Below are positions 38,926-51,800 of a stretch of DNA of 64,000 bases, piece by piece; the stretch's first letter is position 1; the number at the start of each line of letters is the position of its first letter. Source of the DNA: Albula goreensis. Taxonomy: Eukaryota > Chordata > Actinopteri > Albuliformes > Albulidae. Both the position numbers and the translations under genes were made by a program. Location of the stretch: the NCBI GenBank assembly GCA_022829145.1, contig CM040745.1:17242501-17306500 (forward strand). Direction: 5' to 3'. The notes below the pieces were generated by a model, which saw only the letters and a list, made by a program, of their open reading frames with translations, ran no database searches and was not told the DNA's origin.

Positions 38926-39915
38926 CAGGTTGTCCGTCATGTCTGTGCATACATCAGCCCAAGATCAGACACAGCCCAGGAAAGAAAGGCAGGTGAGTTT
39001 GCATGTGGTATAGAGTGTGCGTGTAGCTGAGAAAGGAGCATCACAGACTGAACCAGCAAACAAAGGAACTGGAATAACCCCAGACGCCTGAGGGGAGAGG
39101 TTGCCTGCCAGAAGGATATGTGCCATTTATTTTCCTCCTAAAGTCTATAAACACTCACAGACAAGGGGGAAGACTGGATGCAGTCTGTAAGATGTAATTG
39201 CTACAGTGACCTCTCATAAAGAACACCTTTAAACCTATTGTTTCTTCCTTGATAATGTTTCAGAACAAATATAAATAAAAAAGAGGGTCAAGGTACATTC
39301 TAGACTGTAGTAAAATATATTCAAACAATTAGTTGCAAACTGTTGACTGTGAGCTGTTGGTTATTCTGTGGGCTATTGCCCTGTTGATATATTAAAAAAG
39401 CAAGGCAAAAACTCAGCAAAATGTACGCAGCATGTCTTATCAGTCTAAAATGAAGTAATCATTGCCAAACATATAAATGTGTGTTTGAGTAAGTGCAATT
39501 ACCCCTGCACTATATGACTAAATTATTTTTGGAACACTCTGTAATGAAGAAAACGGCACCCTGCAAAGTGGTGTGTCAAGAGTATCACCGAGCCTGGTTT
39601 TGAGCTCTCAATCTTAGTCTTTTGTAGGACAGCAGGGGGTTGACTTTGGCTTTGGAAAGAGCTTATTCCCTCATCTTGTCCTGCTACTTGGCCTGATTTC
39701 CACTTTCTTAACTCCACATTAAAATTATGAATTGCAGAGGACAGGGGAGCTCACCTAGGAGAGAAACTCCTAGATGAGGCTTTTAGTCAACATTTATCTG
39801 TAGCTTGATTTGGTAACTTCTCAGCACCCAAGGTGATAGTATTATATCTCTGGGGATGGCTATAATAGATTGTCTCGAAATCATTGTTTTATGCCTTCTT
39901 AATTATTATGTTTTT
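38926..39915. other. Noncoding stretch, nothing recognised
   Basis: AT-rich sequence with no visible feature. Confidence 0.55.
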
Positions 39916-39929
39916 GTCCCTTTTTCCTG

Positions 39930-40012
39930 TCATGAGGTTGTGAGGCAACTAGCCAAGTTTATGATTGGTTAAGAGTGTCTGCCAAGAAGCAAATAAATAA
40001 TGTAATACAATA
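39930..40012 (+). mobile_element. SINE 3' tail
   Basis: GGTTGTGAGGCAACTAG leads to TTAAGAGTGTCTGCCAAGAA and an AAATAAATAATGTAATACAA tail, matching the other SINE tails in this window. The head is not clear. Confidence 0.6.
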
Positions 40013-40440
40013 GTGTGGGAAAGTGTGGATCACGATTACTGCAATAATGGAATCTGGATGCTGGCGGCATGTGTTGTGGTCTGTCGGTGACAAAGGGATT
40101 CTTGCTCGTATTTCACTTTCACAGTAATTACTTATTTGGCAGATGGTAAATTTACTTGTAAGTCAGTTTAACAATTCATCAAACATGAAGGTGAATGATC
40201 ATAGTTCTCTCAATCATATCCCAAGTGCTCTCTATTGTCGATTGATTCTCAGATGTGTTTTGTTTACTTTAATCTGCATGTTGGTAGTTACTTTTTCAGG
40301 AAATGTCACTTTCTTATCCAACAGATGTAGCTTCTTGTCATTTTTCTTGATGAAGTTAATAAGCTAGCACTTATTATCTAATTTTTACGTTGTAATTGTT
40401 ATTTTATCACAATTATTGCTATATGATTGGAACACAATCC

Positions 40441-40733
40441 TTAATGTTGTTCACCTTTAATTTCTTATTTGTTAATTTTATATATCCATCATGTCGTATG
40501 TGTTATGCACCCCCCTTCATGTTGTTCACCTTTAATGTTTTGTTGGTTAATTTCATGTATCCATTATGTCGTATATGTTATGCACCACCATTCATGATGT
40601 TCACCTTAAATTTTTTATTGGTTAATTTTATGTATCAATCATGTCATATGTGTTACGCACCTTCCTCCATGTTGTTCTCCTTTAATATTTTATTGGTTAA
40701 TTGTATGTATCCATTATGTCGTATGTGTTATGT
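40441..40733 (+). repeat. 75-bp minisatellite, four copies, open in one frame
   Basis: Copies begin at 40441, 40516, 40591 and 40666, exactly 75 bp apart; the fourth is cut after about 68 bp. Substitutions separate the copies but no indels. Because the period is a multiple of three and no copy carries a stop in frame 1, a 133-codon frame (40396-40797) runs through all four as a 25-residue repeat of the form LFTFN..LVNFMYP.CRMCYAPP. The frame could be chance preservation. No signal for translation is evident. Confidence 0.95.
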
Positions 40734-40799
40734 TGTGCAAACTGTGGGTCTGATGGGTCGGCTGCCAAGATGGGTCCCTGACCATTTTCTGGTTTAGGA

Positions 40800-43640
40800 A
40801 GCTATCATGAAGCTGGCCATTGCCTCAGACAATAGCAAAGGGTTTTTCATAAATCACCAAAATATAAAAAAGAGTTTATTTGTTGGTAAGCTTAACAATA
40901 CCCAAATAGCCTACCATGGCAACCTTTTGTAAAATAGTGCAGAAATGTTTTTAGACTTTCTAAAAAATGCTTTTAAATGATCATGAAATGAAATTTTAAC
41001 CAGTTACATGAGAGAAGAAAAAAAAAACATGGCAATCTCACTCAACCTCAAGCCCTGGTCTCATTTTTAACTCACCTGACACCACTGTGCTGAATGTGTG
41101 GATCCAATTTCTCACCCTGGTCAGGTAGACATATTATTTTTCTTCGTAAGTATGGAGAGGGGAATCTCCTAAGCATCTTTCCATACCGTAGTGGCCTCAT
41201 TGAAGGAAGGTATAAACGGCCTTTTTAGTCAATATATGTTGAAACTATAGATATTCCTGAATAAATACAGGAAATATTTATAGCAAATTGGGCACAGTTA
41301 CAATTATTCATGACTTCTTACATAGCCAAATATAAAAACTTATTTTTGTAAAATTATGCATGTACAATTGAGCTTTGTGTCATGCTTAATAGAGTAATCT
41401 TGGCAGCATGTTTTTCATTGGATCATGTAAATAATTTAATCTATTTTGAATATTATGATTTTTAGTTATTTTTTCAGTTATTTTCTCATTAAAACAAAAT
41501 GTTGAACAATTGGACTTAACTGTGATATATTAAAATGGGCAATAAACCAATTGTGCGCAACATTAAGTTGGTTCATTAGTTGGCTTCCATTTCCATGATT
41601 TATATACAGTTTTATAAAATTACTATGTTGTAACTTTTTTATTACAGAGAGAATGTAGTACAGAGCTACAAATATCTACCTACAAATATTCCTAATACAT
41701 TCAATCTTTAAAATTCTGTGGATTAGTTATTATTCAACTTGCTGGCAACTTTAAAAATTCATACAGATATTGAAAGAAAACACTCAATTTTTTAAATTGT
41801 GAAAACAGACCCTTAAAATAAAGTGTGACCTTACTTGGTTCTATTTTCCAAGCCATGTTGAATGCCTGGCCAGCATTGTTAGCTCAGTTTCTTTACAATG
41901 CACTCCTGTGTTTCTACTGTACTATACACATGCTGCAGGGCTGCTCTCTGACAAGTTATTGATTACACTCTGCATTTTTATACTCATTAAAATCACCTCC
42001 CTATCAGTCAACAGCCTTAGTGAGTCATTGAAAAAGAGGTCTGTCACTATAATTGACCAAGAGCAGCTATGACAGGCAAAAGCCCCTACCCCCTGTGGGG
42101 TAGAGTTATTGCCAGCCTATCTAGACTACAGATGGAATTCAGCTGTCCATCTGTGACACTCACCCCCTCCCCTCACCATGACCCTGCTTCAACAGCACAT
42201 ACTGTATGTATCACCACAGATGTTATACAGACCACAGACTCCCCTGCGATTAAAAAAAAAAAAAAAGCCTTCTGAAAGTGAGTTAAATGTGGAAAATGGA
42301 AATTATTCAGTGTGATGTCACTCAGAAACATCATTGTGTCAGTTTGCTCTCAGGAGACTAACATATTGCTGAAACTCTATTAACTTTCAATTAGAATGAG
42401 GGAAGATAATGGCAAATGTATGCAAAACATAGCATTTTGTAAAAACAGTCGTCCTCCCCTGGGTAAGATATAAGTTTAGGAATCCTTCCTACCAAAACAT
42501 GTTTTCATCGAGCTGACACAGTTCCGTATACATACATGATGGTGCTATGATAGCAGCATGTGGATGATGGGTCCACATTTCAATAAATTTTGCATGTTCT
42601 TAAGTGCTGTTGATTTGACATATAAGAAGCATGGTTTGGTTAACTTTATTAAACAACAACAAATTATGTTCATTGGATCAGATTTTTAAAAAAATTCTGT
42701 ACAGCTCAATTTAGTGTTCAAACACCTATTATCAACATGGTTCTTTGTGAAGCAAAGCTTCAGGTAAAGTTGAAAATTAAAATGGTTTCAATCATAAATG
42801 AAAACAGCTGAAGTATTGATTACATGCTGGTTACCTTGTTTTGTAGAGGAAAATTGTAATTTTTAGCTTCTGGGGGCTAAAACCTAAGGTCCTCCGCTAA
42901 GTTTTTTCTGCTTCCACAAACAAACCAGAAGTTGGCTAGCTATTGCATTGGTAGCATTAGGTACTGGGGGCTGTGTATTACTATCTGTATATAGTTGTAA
43001 ACATGGACAGTTGCACTTAACTGTCACGATTGAAGAATTCAGAATGTAAGCTAAGGCTGAACGTTTTACAGGAGGCCATATCAATATATCACGACATATC
43101 AATAAGTACATATATAAAGAATATAACTGAGGTTTTATGAAAATGAGGGAAAGGTCAGATGCAAATTGATCATCGTAGATTAGAGAAAATAATTTTTTGT
43201 TTAAAATAGAGACTAATCCAACTACCACAGCAAAAAGTCAATTTGATTTATAGGTTACACTATGGTATATAATTAGTTAAATGTAAATCATCCTCATAAT
43301 AGCCTGAAAAGATGAGGAATTTGGTTCTTTTCAATGCCAGGCACTGAAGACAGAAAGGCACCTTCTGTACCCTTAACATAAACAAAATAATTCAAAACTC
43401 AGTTTATTTCTTGATGTTCATTCTCATAATATGCCAATCATGTGAAAAAGTCTTGTTCTTCGTTAACTAACAAGACTAACCAGCTGGCATATGATCTACT
43501 CAAGGGTATGGTGATCTACGCCTCCTTGGTGACTTTACATTTTTTTAAGAAATATATTAACAAACCTGCCTCCCACTCACAGTTGTCTGTGGAATGCTCT
43601 GTATGTCCTACAATTTGCTAACCTTCGTACGGCTGGTTGA
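40800..43640. other. Noncoding stretch, nothing recognised
   Basis: AT-rich sequence. A 114-codon minus-strand frame (43228-42884) has no recognisable domain. A 9-bp-arm palindrome (AGTCTTGTT/AACAAGACT) lies at 43449-43477. Confidence 0.55.
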
Positions 43641-43649
43641 GTAAAAAAA

Positions 43650-43684
43650 GGGGGGGGCGGAGGGGTGTGGGGGTGGATGGGGAG
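43650..43684 (+). other. G-rich tract
   Basis: An eight-G run followed by GG, GGGG, GGGGG and GGGG runs with short linkers. A third G-quadruplex-like tract on the plus strand. Confidence 0.55.
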
Positions 43685-44670
43685 CTGCCTTACTTGAAGA
43701 TAAACTTTCAAATGAGCTTAAGTCACCAAAGCCTGTAATCTCTGAAAATCCAGGTTAAGACACACGATGAGTAAAGGTAATACCTTGTGGCAGCTCAGAG
43801 ATATTTCCAAACATGCCACATAGGTCAGCAGAAGTAAATGCTGCATTACTGCTGCATAACAGCATGATTAGTTTACAGAACACATTTCTTCAGCCTCAGT
43901 AATTAAGATCTTGCTCAGAAATTAGCCAAAAACAAAGCAAATTGGTTGTCTATAACCTGTTTCACAAGCTTCCTTGGTCTGCTTATAATGTAAAACCTTG
44001 ACATCATTTGTTATTACTGATTAGCCATTCCTGCTATTACATGTACAAAGCACCAATAAATTATTTGTAACCATCTAGTAATTAGCCTTTCCCTTAATAC
44101 TTGGAAAATTTTATTAATTATAATATAATATAATACTTAATATAACATATGTTATGTTATGTATGTTATAAAAGAATATTATTTAGATATGCTGTAAAAG
44201 GTTCTCCTGGTGAAGGCTGAATTTACTGACATTACCATTATAAATACAGCCACAGTGTTTTGGGTTTTTTATGATTACTTCTGAAGAACATAAGCCTATA
44301 GCACATTTGATGAGATATCTATTCATGCAAGTGAATGGAAAAGTATATGTCTCTGGCATGAAGTTTGGCTGAATTAATGACTTCTTCACACAAACTGTAA
44401 TTAATAAAACTCATTTTAATGACAAATGTTAGGATTATAATATCAGGGTGAAATATTATTAACACTGGAACATTTCACAAAGTTTAATTTAGTAAACCAC
44501 TGAACTGTAAATTAAAAAGAGTATAAAAAGAAAATAACCTTTTTATCTCTCTTTGGTCTGTTACATAAACAGGCACTGATACTCTTCTTTATTTCTATAT
44601 CATTTGAATTTAGTTTGCTATGCAGCTGTGCTTACCAAAAAAAAAAAAACTTGTCACCCCATTCTAGAAT
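43685..44670. other. Noncoding stretch, nothing recognised
   Basis: Very AT-rich, including a self-complementary ATATAA/TTATAT patch at about 44110-44170. Confidence 0.55.
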
Positions 44671-44675
44671 CATTG

Positions 44676-45060
44676 GGCCTCTTTTATCAAATGTGAGCCA
44701 AACGAATTTGATCTTAAATCATTCATACATGCATTGACGCAAACAATTTCGTATATCAGTTTGTTCTTAGGATCCGAAGAAATTTCACGAGTGCTCTAAA
44801 CTGTTCGCACGGTTTGTATAAATGTAAAATAAAATTTTTATATAAAATCACCAATGGATACAACATTAAAACAGGTGATGTTTCATGTGTGTAATCCTGA
44901 TTAATCAATGATAAACATGAATTCCATAAAACGTGTGAACAACTTTTGCTATAAATAAGGAGCAGAAACCATTGCTAAGGTCTTCATTGCCATGGCTGAC
45001 CTCGCTCTATTAGCTCTAAGAAAAATTTAATCTGGCAACACGTCACCGAAACAACGCAGA
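44676..45060 (+). mobile_element. PIF/Harbinger-like 5' end fragment
   Basis: The block starts GGGCCTCTTTTATCAAATGT, like a Harbinger terminus. It proceeds through a CpG-containing subterminal part to TATAAATAAGGAGCAGAAAC, then an ATG at 44992 that opens MADLALLALRKI before a stop. Fish Harbinger elements I recall have this order of terminus, leader and a short Leu-rich start of transposase. The rest of the transposase and the other terminus were not found, so it is a truncated remnant. Confidence 0.5.
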
Positions 45061-45740
45061 AATAGGACTGTCATAATACTTTTACATTCTTATTAAATAA
45101 ACATACATTCTTATGTTATAGGACTAATATAGCCAACTGATTGGGCCATTTACTGTGCAGTAATTTTCAATCTAATTTTCTTCTCTTTTAAAAATAAATC
45201 TAAGTATTACAATTGCTGTCGTTATTTTTATACAAGGTAAAATGATGTTGGAGTTTCCATTTAAAAAGGAAAGGGACTACAGAGTGGAGGGAAATGGAGG
45301 GCACACTATTATTGAAGATATGTAATACATAGAAGATACATGGTATTGTAATTACTAACTGGAGTTGTGTGGCCTTGCTGATCAATGGCTTAAGGTAAAA
45401 ATGCCTTGAGAGTGTTTTGAAATAGAAGCTTGTCTGATGCAGCCAGGAAGATTAATAATCAATAAACCATTAATAATTCAGCCATCCTGTCTGCTGTGAA
45501 TCGTGATTGATGATAGATTTGATCAAATGGAAACATCCTTTCACTGAGATTCATGTCCGTTTCTTGTATGAACAAGGTCTCCTGGCTCTTTCCAAAGCCT
45601 TATCATATCCCTGTCAAACTCAAAGATGAGCCCCCATATCAGTGGTTGGCATCAAACAGGCAGAAACATTGATGTGGCACAATACGGTTTCACCCATATT
45701 TATGTCCTGGTTAACTTGAAGTGGGGATGGAGGCATTCTA
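45061..45740. other. Noncoding stretch, nothing recognised
   Basis: AT-rich sequence with no visible feature. Confidence 0.55.
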
Positions 45741-45744
45741 TGTT

Positions 45745-45890
45745 ATTTTGTTTATTTACTTGGTAGATGCCCTTAATCAAATTTAGATTACATTTAACAT
45801 ATTCATTTCTACAGCTGGGTAATGACTCAAGTCATTCATATTCAATGATAAAACTCATTGGCACTTCATGGAGTTAAACCTATACTGTAT
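45745..45890 (-). mobile_element. Inverted SINE 3' region
   Basis: On the minus strand GATTAAGGGCATCTACCAAG and the ATAAACAA tail are the same SINE end as at 0.6 kb. Inward, CATTTCTACAGCTGGGTAATG on the plus strand resembles the body of an abundant fish tRNA-SINE. The tRNA head is lost or degraded. Confidence 0.6.
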
Positions 45891-47231
45891 CTTCTTTTCA
45901 TATTTCCTAGTCATATTTAATATTTCCCAATCTTCTTTTCATATTTCCCAACTATACTGTCTAATTGTATAGTTTCTGACAATGGTCACTTCATTGAAAA
46001 TTATATGTGATCACATGGTCATATAAAGGGAAAATACAAAATTGCACCAAACAACACAACAATTTTTATTAACTAATACGGTGTTGGCCTTCAGAGAAGC
46101 TAAAAATACAAGTTTTTAACTGTTTTAAAGGGACACTCTTCAAAAAGGAAAGCCTCAAAGAGTTTGCTTTACTTTTTTTTAATTAAACATAGACACACAC
46201 TTACATGCATGCACAAGCACACCAACACACACACACAAACACAAACACAAGCACTAATGTAGACACATATATGTATAAATTAACATGACATGAGGGCACT
46301 GTTTAGTGAGAAGAGAGATTTAATTGGGCAGACTTGTGACGGCACCAAACTCTGAACACCAAAGTCTGTTCAATCCTGTCCTCAGTCAGAGTTAACAATT
46401 CAAAGAAAACAAGAGAGCTAATTGACTTCTGCATTATGGGTTACCTGGACCTTTGAATGAGGTGTGGGTCTGGCACCAGGGTAATTACAATATCTATGTT
46501 GTGTTCCTGTATGCTGAATTTCTTCAATTAAATTACTGATTCAACAGTCTACTGCTATAACAAAATAACCAAGAACACAATATTACAACATTAAAATATC
46601 AACAAGGTCATATACTGTAGCTCATACTGGCTCGTTGTTTCTCCAGTAATAATAATCATTATTAAGGTAATAATAATTCAAGAGTTGAGAGGTACATCTG
46701 TCAATCCATAACCATTAGAAACATTCAGGAAAAAAATATCCAGGGTCCCTGTAACAGCTCCAAGCATCACAGCATATGGATGGCCATCAATGAATGAATC
46801 ACCATCTGCCATGGATATAAGAGCAATAAATATCAAGTGTTTCTCTTACATTGTTGATGATTCTCAATCATGTTTGGTTAGCATTGACTAGGGACTGAAA
46901 TATCCCATGAAAAACTGCCATGCCAATACAATATCACAGACTGGACACTGTTCAAAAGTTATTGGTGATGAATGTGTTATGTGCCAAAAGGAGGTTATGA
47001 ATGATTTTAGTAGGACAGGGGTTGATTACTCTTTTAACTACAGCTCTTAACTTTATCTTTGTCATTTTGCTCATAGCCTAGCTCCATTATGCATGGCTGC
47101 TTCCTCAGATTCTCCTTCTGGCTCATGTGGGACTCCCTAAATCTCTAAATTTGTTCCCTAAATTCTGAATATTATTTATATTCAGTTACATTAATTCATA
47201 ATTTTAAGCAAGAAGTCCCAACCTCTCCACA

Positions 47232-47267
<36 letters not shown>

Positions 47268-48950
47268 AGTTTTTTAGCAAATTGTGATTAAGAATCAGTC
47301 CACTTCTAAGTGCTGGTGGGTATTAAATTAGTAATATCCATAGCATAAATAAATAAGCAATTCTTGCCTTGTTAAACCTGAGGTTTGTGAATGTGACCTG
47401 CGCTTTCGTGGCTGCTCAGAAACATGAAAACTGCATCAGAAACCGCCAATGGTGTGGCAAGTGAGTATATAAACTGAACCTGAACAATGCAAGAAAAACA
47501 AAATGTTTCCATTATCCAGGCTCATATGCCCTGCCTAAACAAGGGTACTGTAAAGCACATTGGTTTAGTGTTGCAGACATAGCACCAGAGAAACACTTTT
47601 AGTAAAATAGCATCATCTCTGTTATCAGTTTGACATGTGGGAAAGCCCTGAAAATATTTATGTTAAAATATTAGTGTCTGGAAAAATGTTAGCCTACCAA
47701 CTGATATGAGTTCATGAGAATAAACTCATAATACTACAATGTCACACAATCACATCAGTGATAAAAGATTTTGTATGCACATTTAAATACATCTCAGAAT
47801 GCCACTTTCAATTCAGGCATAAATCAATCCAACATTCATCAGAGGCAATACAGTTTTCTAATGAAGTGAAGAAAAACTATTTTTCTTAACAAAAGGAAAC
47901 CTTTTAAAAACATTGGTTTAAATAGTTATGTAGATTTAAGAAAATTGACATTTTCACCCAATATTTCTTAATTCTCAGTTGTAACTCAAACTCTTGGCTG
48001 AGACATGACTTTCCTTTCTTGATTTGGGGTACTGATTGGACTTCTCTTGATTGATTCTATGCATTGTTACTTGAGACTTGTGGATGAAGACGATGTGACT
48101 TGCATGTGTGTAACTTACCCCAAATTCTGTATTGAACATCTTTAGAATTGGCACAAGCTTTTTAGTTGTTTCAATCATAATACTCCTAAACTATGGATGA
48201 ACTTGATTTCTAATATATTGAATAACAAATGGGACTTCTTGCCACTCTGAACAATAGAAGTGGAGCAATCTACAAATAGACCTATCCAATTGCATATTAT
48301 AAATACTTACTTCATGATCCATTGAATGAAGTATACTTGAGCTTTAATACATGTTTTTATTTTATTTTTTACCTAAATGTCTCATTCCCAGATTTTATTG
48401 GGATTTAGCTTCTGAAATATCCGTTTGTGTGGGGAGGAGATGATCTCTTCAGGAGAGATTGATCACTTCCAAGAGACTGAGGGTTTATTTGAGTGAGAGA
48501 GGGAAGGAAATAGAAAAGAGTCAGGTTGCAATTTAATATCACCCATGGCAGATGAGGTTTGCAAATCTGCACATGTTGAATGTTGTTTAGATGATAAAAA
48601 TGGGGCGTTTCACACACCTACTTTATTGTGACCACTTATAAATTCTAGTCCTTGAGTTTCATCCTATGCTATATGACAAATTCTGAAAAAAACATGTATA
48701 TGCACATACGTATACAAGCAAAAAGATACTTATCGAATCAATAAACACAGGATTCCTGCATTGTGTATTATTATTTTACTGACAACACACAATATCCTAT
48801 TTACATCTGTGTGTTCAGTCAGTTGCAATACATGGCTCAAGATCTATTTAATCACTTGATGCAGGTACCTAATCTGAAGTCAATTCTTGTTTCTAGAATT
48901 CAAATTGCAGGAGAAATGGTTTCATAATGAGGAACTGCACCAGTTTCTGG
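45891..48950. other. Noncoding stretch with CA-rich patches
   Basis: A degenerate CA-rich patch lies at 46193-46265 and a cleaner (CA)n run at 47228-47267. Nothing else is recognised. Confidence 0.6.
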
Positions 48951-48958
48951 CAGAGAGG

Positions 48959-48993
48959 CCTGTAACCCATCCCAAAGTGGGATGGGTTACAGG
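48959..48993. repeat. Perfect 16-bp hairpin with 3-base loop
   Basis: CCTGTAACCCATCCCA at 48959-48974 is the exact reverse complement of 48978-48993, with AAG between. The arms are too short for a typical pre-microRNA. No neighbouring U-tract or repeat explains it. Confidence 0.95.
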
Positions 48994-51695
48994 AGTTGGA
49001 GTTTTGTCAAAAAAAAGTGTATCTGAGATGCATGAAGTGACTACAGCAAGCTTTGGCCTACTTTTACCTGCAAACTAATTCCAGAAGCCCCTGCCTCTTC
49101 ATCTTTGTTATAAGTGTGTTGTTCCAGTATGTTTTCTCCTACGTGTATATCAAGCTGCTCACTGTTTTCCCTAAAATTTTAAAATGGAAATTGCATAGGG
49201 CCCAGTATAATAAGCCCCAATAATGTCTAATAAGTGTCAATAATGCAATAATTATTTAAATGCTATTTTTGGTTTGTGTCCACCCCAATACAGACATGAA
49301 ACTTCAATTAAGCAGGTGCTAAATAAAATCAATGTTGCACCTTTGTGATTGACACACTTATTTTGTATCATTTTAATCAGAAACGTATATGAAAATCTAA
49401 TTTTGCTAATGTTTGAATATACAAAAGTTCCCATCATCCATCTTTCAAAAGTCTTGATAACTTCCCTGACACTTTCATCGCAGGCTAGAAGGCTTTCTTT
49501 CCCTGAGGATTATACCTCATTAAACTTACAAAAGGAAAATCAATGGACTGCCAATTCAATGAGATACATTAGGATATTTGGACTGTTCAGGGCAGACATA
49601 TTATGTATACCTGACCAGTCTTATCAGGTCCCCCTGATGAGTCAGCCTGAGAGGCAGAAGATTAATTCTGTGAAACACTGGGGTTGTTCTCATAATTAGT
49701 TTGTATTCATTTTCAATTTTGATGTAATGGGCTGAGTCAAAGCAATGATTTGATAAAGCAATGCACTTCTGTGTTCTGCTTCTTTTTATTTGTGCAGAAG
49801 CACAGTCGTCCCCTCCCTTAATCCCATCTCTCACTATGGACATCATTGATATACCATACAGCCTACCTCACATAACCAATTGTCCCCATGGATGAACAAA
49901 TTTAGGAAAGCAATGCACAAAACCAGTCCTTAAAAGATGAGAACTATTCACTTGCACCTATCTTGGTATGTAATCCAGTTAGATTTTGATGAACAAGTCA
50001 CCAGAACTACCTGACCTGCTTTAACTGAGTTACCATTCGTAATATTTCCATTAAAGTGACAGGTCATAAATAATTCATAGCATCATCTTGCTGACATGGG
50101 ATTTCATCTTCTTAGCATCTTTCCCCTTCACAGAAACTGAAAGGCTTAGGTTAATGATGCACTGCATGCAGAGGGCGTATGGGAATCTGCACTTTTGACT
50201 TATTAGTTAATTTCATGAACAATATACCCTCCAAACAAGATGAAAACAAACATTAGGTAACCATTAGTGTGTTGCATCACATCATAAAATGTTGTCTCAG
50301 ATTAACCAGTTACTGTAGTGTGCAGTTAAACCTGCATAGACTCTCAGGTCAGCTTGTTGTCAAGAATTGGGCACATCTGTTGCTCTGTTCAGAGTTAGAA
50401 TTAAACTTTGCCTGTGCAGTCAAGCATACACAGACACAGCTGAGCAGATATGGGTTTGATGGCCAAACACTGTACCTTGCAGTTCTATCACAGTAACATT
50501 TCCCCTCATCTGTAGTGCAAGACTCAAAATGGATTCATTTTTCTAAATAACTGACACCGTTGTTTGGACTTTCCTTGTCACTCACTGTCCCATTAGCTCT
50601 CCATTGCTCTGTAATGCAATACAGTGAGCAATGATAATGTTTCCTCAGGCCGTCAGAGAAAGACAGGGCCTCATTCACCTGGCAGCTTAAGTCCAGCTGA
50701 CATATCCATGTACAGCTGTACTGATGATGATGATGATGATGATGATGAAACATTGTAACAGCGATCTGTTTAAAGACGTTATTTTGAGGTCAGCTTTAAA
50801 TTATTACCCAATTTACATGAGTTCTCATGGGGCCAATTATAAAGCAATTACAACACTTTCATGCAATGCTTTTGTTCATTTTCAATTTTTATAGGAATGA
50901 ATTAATATTCTGAATTATGTAACCAAACACCTGTATATAATTACACACAATCTCTGGACCCTTATGACTTTGTGGCATAACACAATCATCTGTGCCAACG
51001 ATGTTTAAATAGCAAATGAACTTGCGCCAGGCTGGATGTTTTGTTCTTAAGATGAGGTGTTGTCAGGAGCATTATTGGCATGTCACTGTTTGAAGCCTTG
51101 TAGAGTATATTCTTATCTGAAGCAGAGCACTAAATAAATAAATAAATATTGATGGGAACAGAATTTCTGCACTGTGGAAAAGAAAGCAAGAAAGGTCATT
51201 ATTTAAAAATGCAATTGCAGTCATGGCATTTTTTTACTACAGTTATCCAAACTGTTGGTATTCAGTGCACAGCTTGCATGGGACAGTGACTGTTTATCCT
51301 CCTGGGTAATTTGTACCCAGCCCCATGCTATCAGCTGGTCCTCCGGTCTGTGTGCTGAGGAGAAAATCCCTGTAAGCATTGGTTCAACATTTACTTTCTA
51401 AAACCTTAACCTCATCCTTAACAGTTATGAGAGCAGCGATCAGGCCAGCATTTATGAACACTTGTTTATCCAGACTATTTGCTGCTAGGTTGGTAAAGAT
51501 GCCCTGGAGCTCAAAATCTGCAAGAATCAGCATCAGATCTCACAGCCTGAGAGTTTTTAATGCTCAGGCCACATGTAACACATAGTCTGTAAAGCTGGAC
51601 TTTCTAGTGCGATGGGAAATTTGTTTTGGTCACAGAAAACAGGTTCTGTCAGAGACCTGATAGGTGGCCATTCATCTACTGTTAAGGTTCCCCTG
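48994..51695. other. Noncoding stretch, little recognised
   Basis: Contains a (GAT)8 microsatellite at 50723-50747 and a short (AATA)n run at about 51131-51151. No genes are seen. Confidence 0.6.
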
Positions 51696-51699
51696 TGTC

Positions 51700-51800
51700 A
51701 TTACATTATATTACTTTCCATTACATTGCAGCCATTTAACTGGCACTCTTATTCAAAAAGGCTTAATCAGAATGCAGAATGAAGGTTTAATGCACCCACA
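51700..51800 (-). mobile_element. Degraded inverted SINE or LINE tail
   Basis: CATTACATTGCAGCCATTTA, then ACTGGCACTCTTATTCAAAA, resembles on the plus strand the reversed tail (TTGGCAGACGCTCTTATCCA-like) found at the ends of many fish retroelements. Divergence is high. Confidence 0.4.

Noticed and set aside
42884-43228. 114-codon minus-strand frame
   Set aside because: No recognisable domain or codon pattern; no repeat or gene context.
48959-48993. Possible pre-microRNA
   Set aside because: The stem is only 16 bp with a 3-base loop, too short for a usual precursor.
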